Shown here: positions 20,337 to 20,394 of the stretch, one piece after another
How the letters are laid out: each line of letters starts with the position of its first letter
How positions within the stretch are numbered: the first letter of the stretch is position 1
Source of the DNA: AC-32 sp035455605
GTDB lineage: Bacteria; Actinomycetota; Thermoleophilia; Gaiellales; Gaiellaceae
Reading direction: 5' to 3'
Length of the DNA: 20,394 nt
Assembly (NCBI GenBank): GCA_035455605.1
Contig: DATIER010000254.1
Location: 1-20,394, forward strand
The notes under the pieces: generated by a model
Seen by the model: the letters and a program-made list of their open reading frames with translations, nothing else
The model's database searches: none
What the model was told of the DNA's origin: nothing
Program-made: the position numbers and the translations under genes

Positions 20337-20394
20337 TCCGGCTCGGCCGCATCTCCTACGTGAACATGGCGCCCGTCTTCTACCGACTCGAAGC
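20333..20394 (+). CDS. mqnA: chorismate dehydratase MqnA, 5' end only
   Basis: Only the first 20 codons are in the window. They read IRLGRISYVNMAPVF in the region typical of MqnA, whose N-terminus has the pattern GRISYxNxxPxF. The enzyme converts chorismate to 3-enolpyruvylbenzoate, the entry step of the futalosine route to menaquinone. The ATG overlaps the stop of the VOC gene (ATGA). The gene is cut by the window edge. The match is short but distinctive, and the ubiD, ubiX, ubiE and polyprenyl synthase neighbours agree with it. Confidence 0.85.
   Translation, partial: MIRLGRISYVNMAPVFYRLE

Noticed and set aside
1..20394. CRISPR array, tRNA, rRNA, insertion sequence or prophage
   Set aside because: No regular direct repeats with spacers, no cloverleaf-like segment, and no transposase, integrase or phage protein were seen on either strand.

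Overview
The window is very GC-rich and tightly packed: 25 probable genes, many GTG starts, and several 1-4 bp start/stop overlaps. Gene content suggests an actinobacterium of the Thermoleophilia type (Gaiellales or Solirubrobacterales). The evidence is a menaquinone cluster ending in mqnA (futalosine route), a split cytochrome b with a subunit IV-cytochrome c fusion, and proteins that look familiar from that class. This placement is inference from remembered family patterns, not from a database search. No rRNA, tRNA, CRISPR array, insertion sequence or phage gene was seen, and no gene-free stretch exceeds 300 bases.

Layout. Positions 33-6284 (+) hold a small glycine-rich membrane protein, an alkaline-phosphatase-superfamily hydrolase, protein-L-isoaspartate methyltransferase (pcm), a PRC-barrel-like protein, a GtrA-like flippase and two polytopic GT-C-like glycosyltransferases; the last three suggest handling of lipid-linked sugars. 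Positions 6250-7809 (-) hold a degenerate M23/LytM membrane protein followed by a YmdB-type phosphodiesterase that appears to begin at a CTG just after the upstream stop codon. Positions 7942-12779 (+) hold an AI-2E-type transporter, an ABC-2 exporter pair, hemB, a small helical protein resembling the non-catalytic subunit of heptaprenyl diphosphate synthase, and a 45-residue membrane protein. A short-chain-type epimerase lies on the minus strand at 12760-13641.

Positions 13728-20394 (+) form the most coherent block: ubiD, Rieske protein, cytochrome b6-like protein, subunit IV fused to cytochrome c, ubiX, ubiE/menG, a polyprenyl diphosphate synthase, a shortened VOC protein and the start of mqnA. 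Genes that make menaquinone thus flank the quinol:cytochrome c reductase that oxidises it. The Rieske motif with Gly in place of Ser and the PDWY Qo motif both fit a low-potential menaquinol enzyme. The cytochrome b lacks the cysteine that anchors the extra c-type haem in cyanobacterial and Bacillus relatives.

A recurring signal is a TANNNT (-10-like) hexamer 6-10 bases before an ATG or GTG start, seen at nine genes. In three of them the TAG stop codon of the upstream gene supplies the first three bases of the hexamer. This suggests leaderless transcripts launched from promoters embedded at gene junctions. Good Shine-Dalgarno sequences are few and mark internal operon genes or unusual starts (CTG at 12157, TTG at 15274, GTG at 17021).
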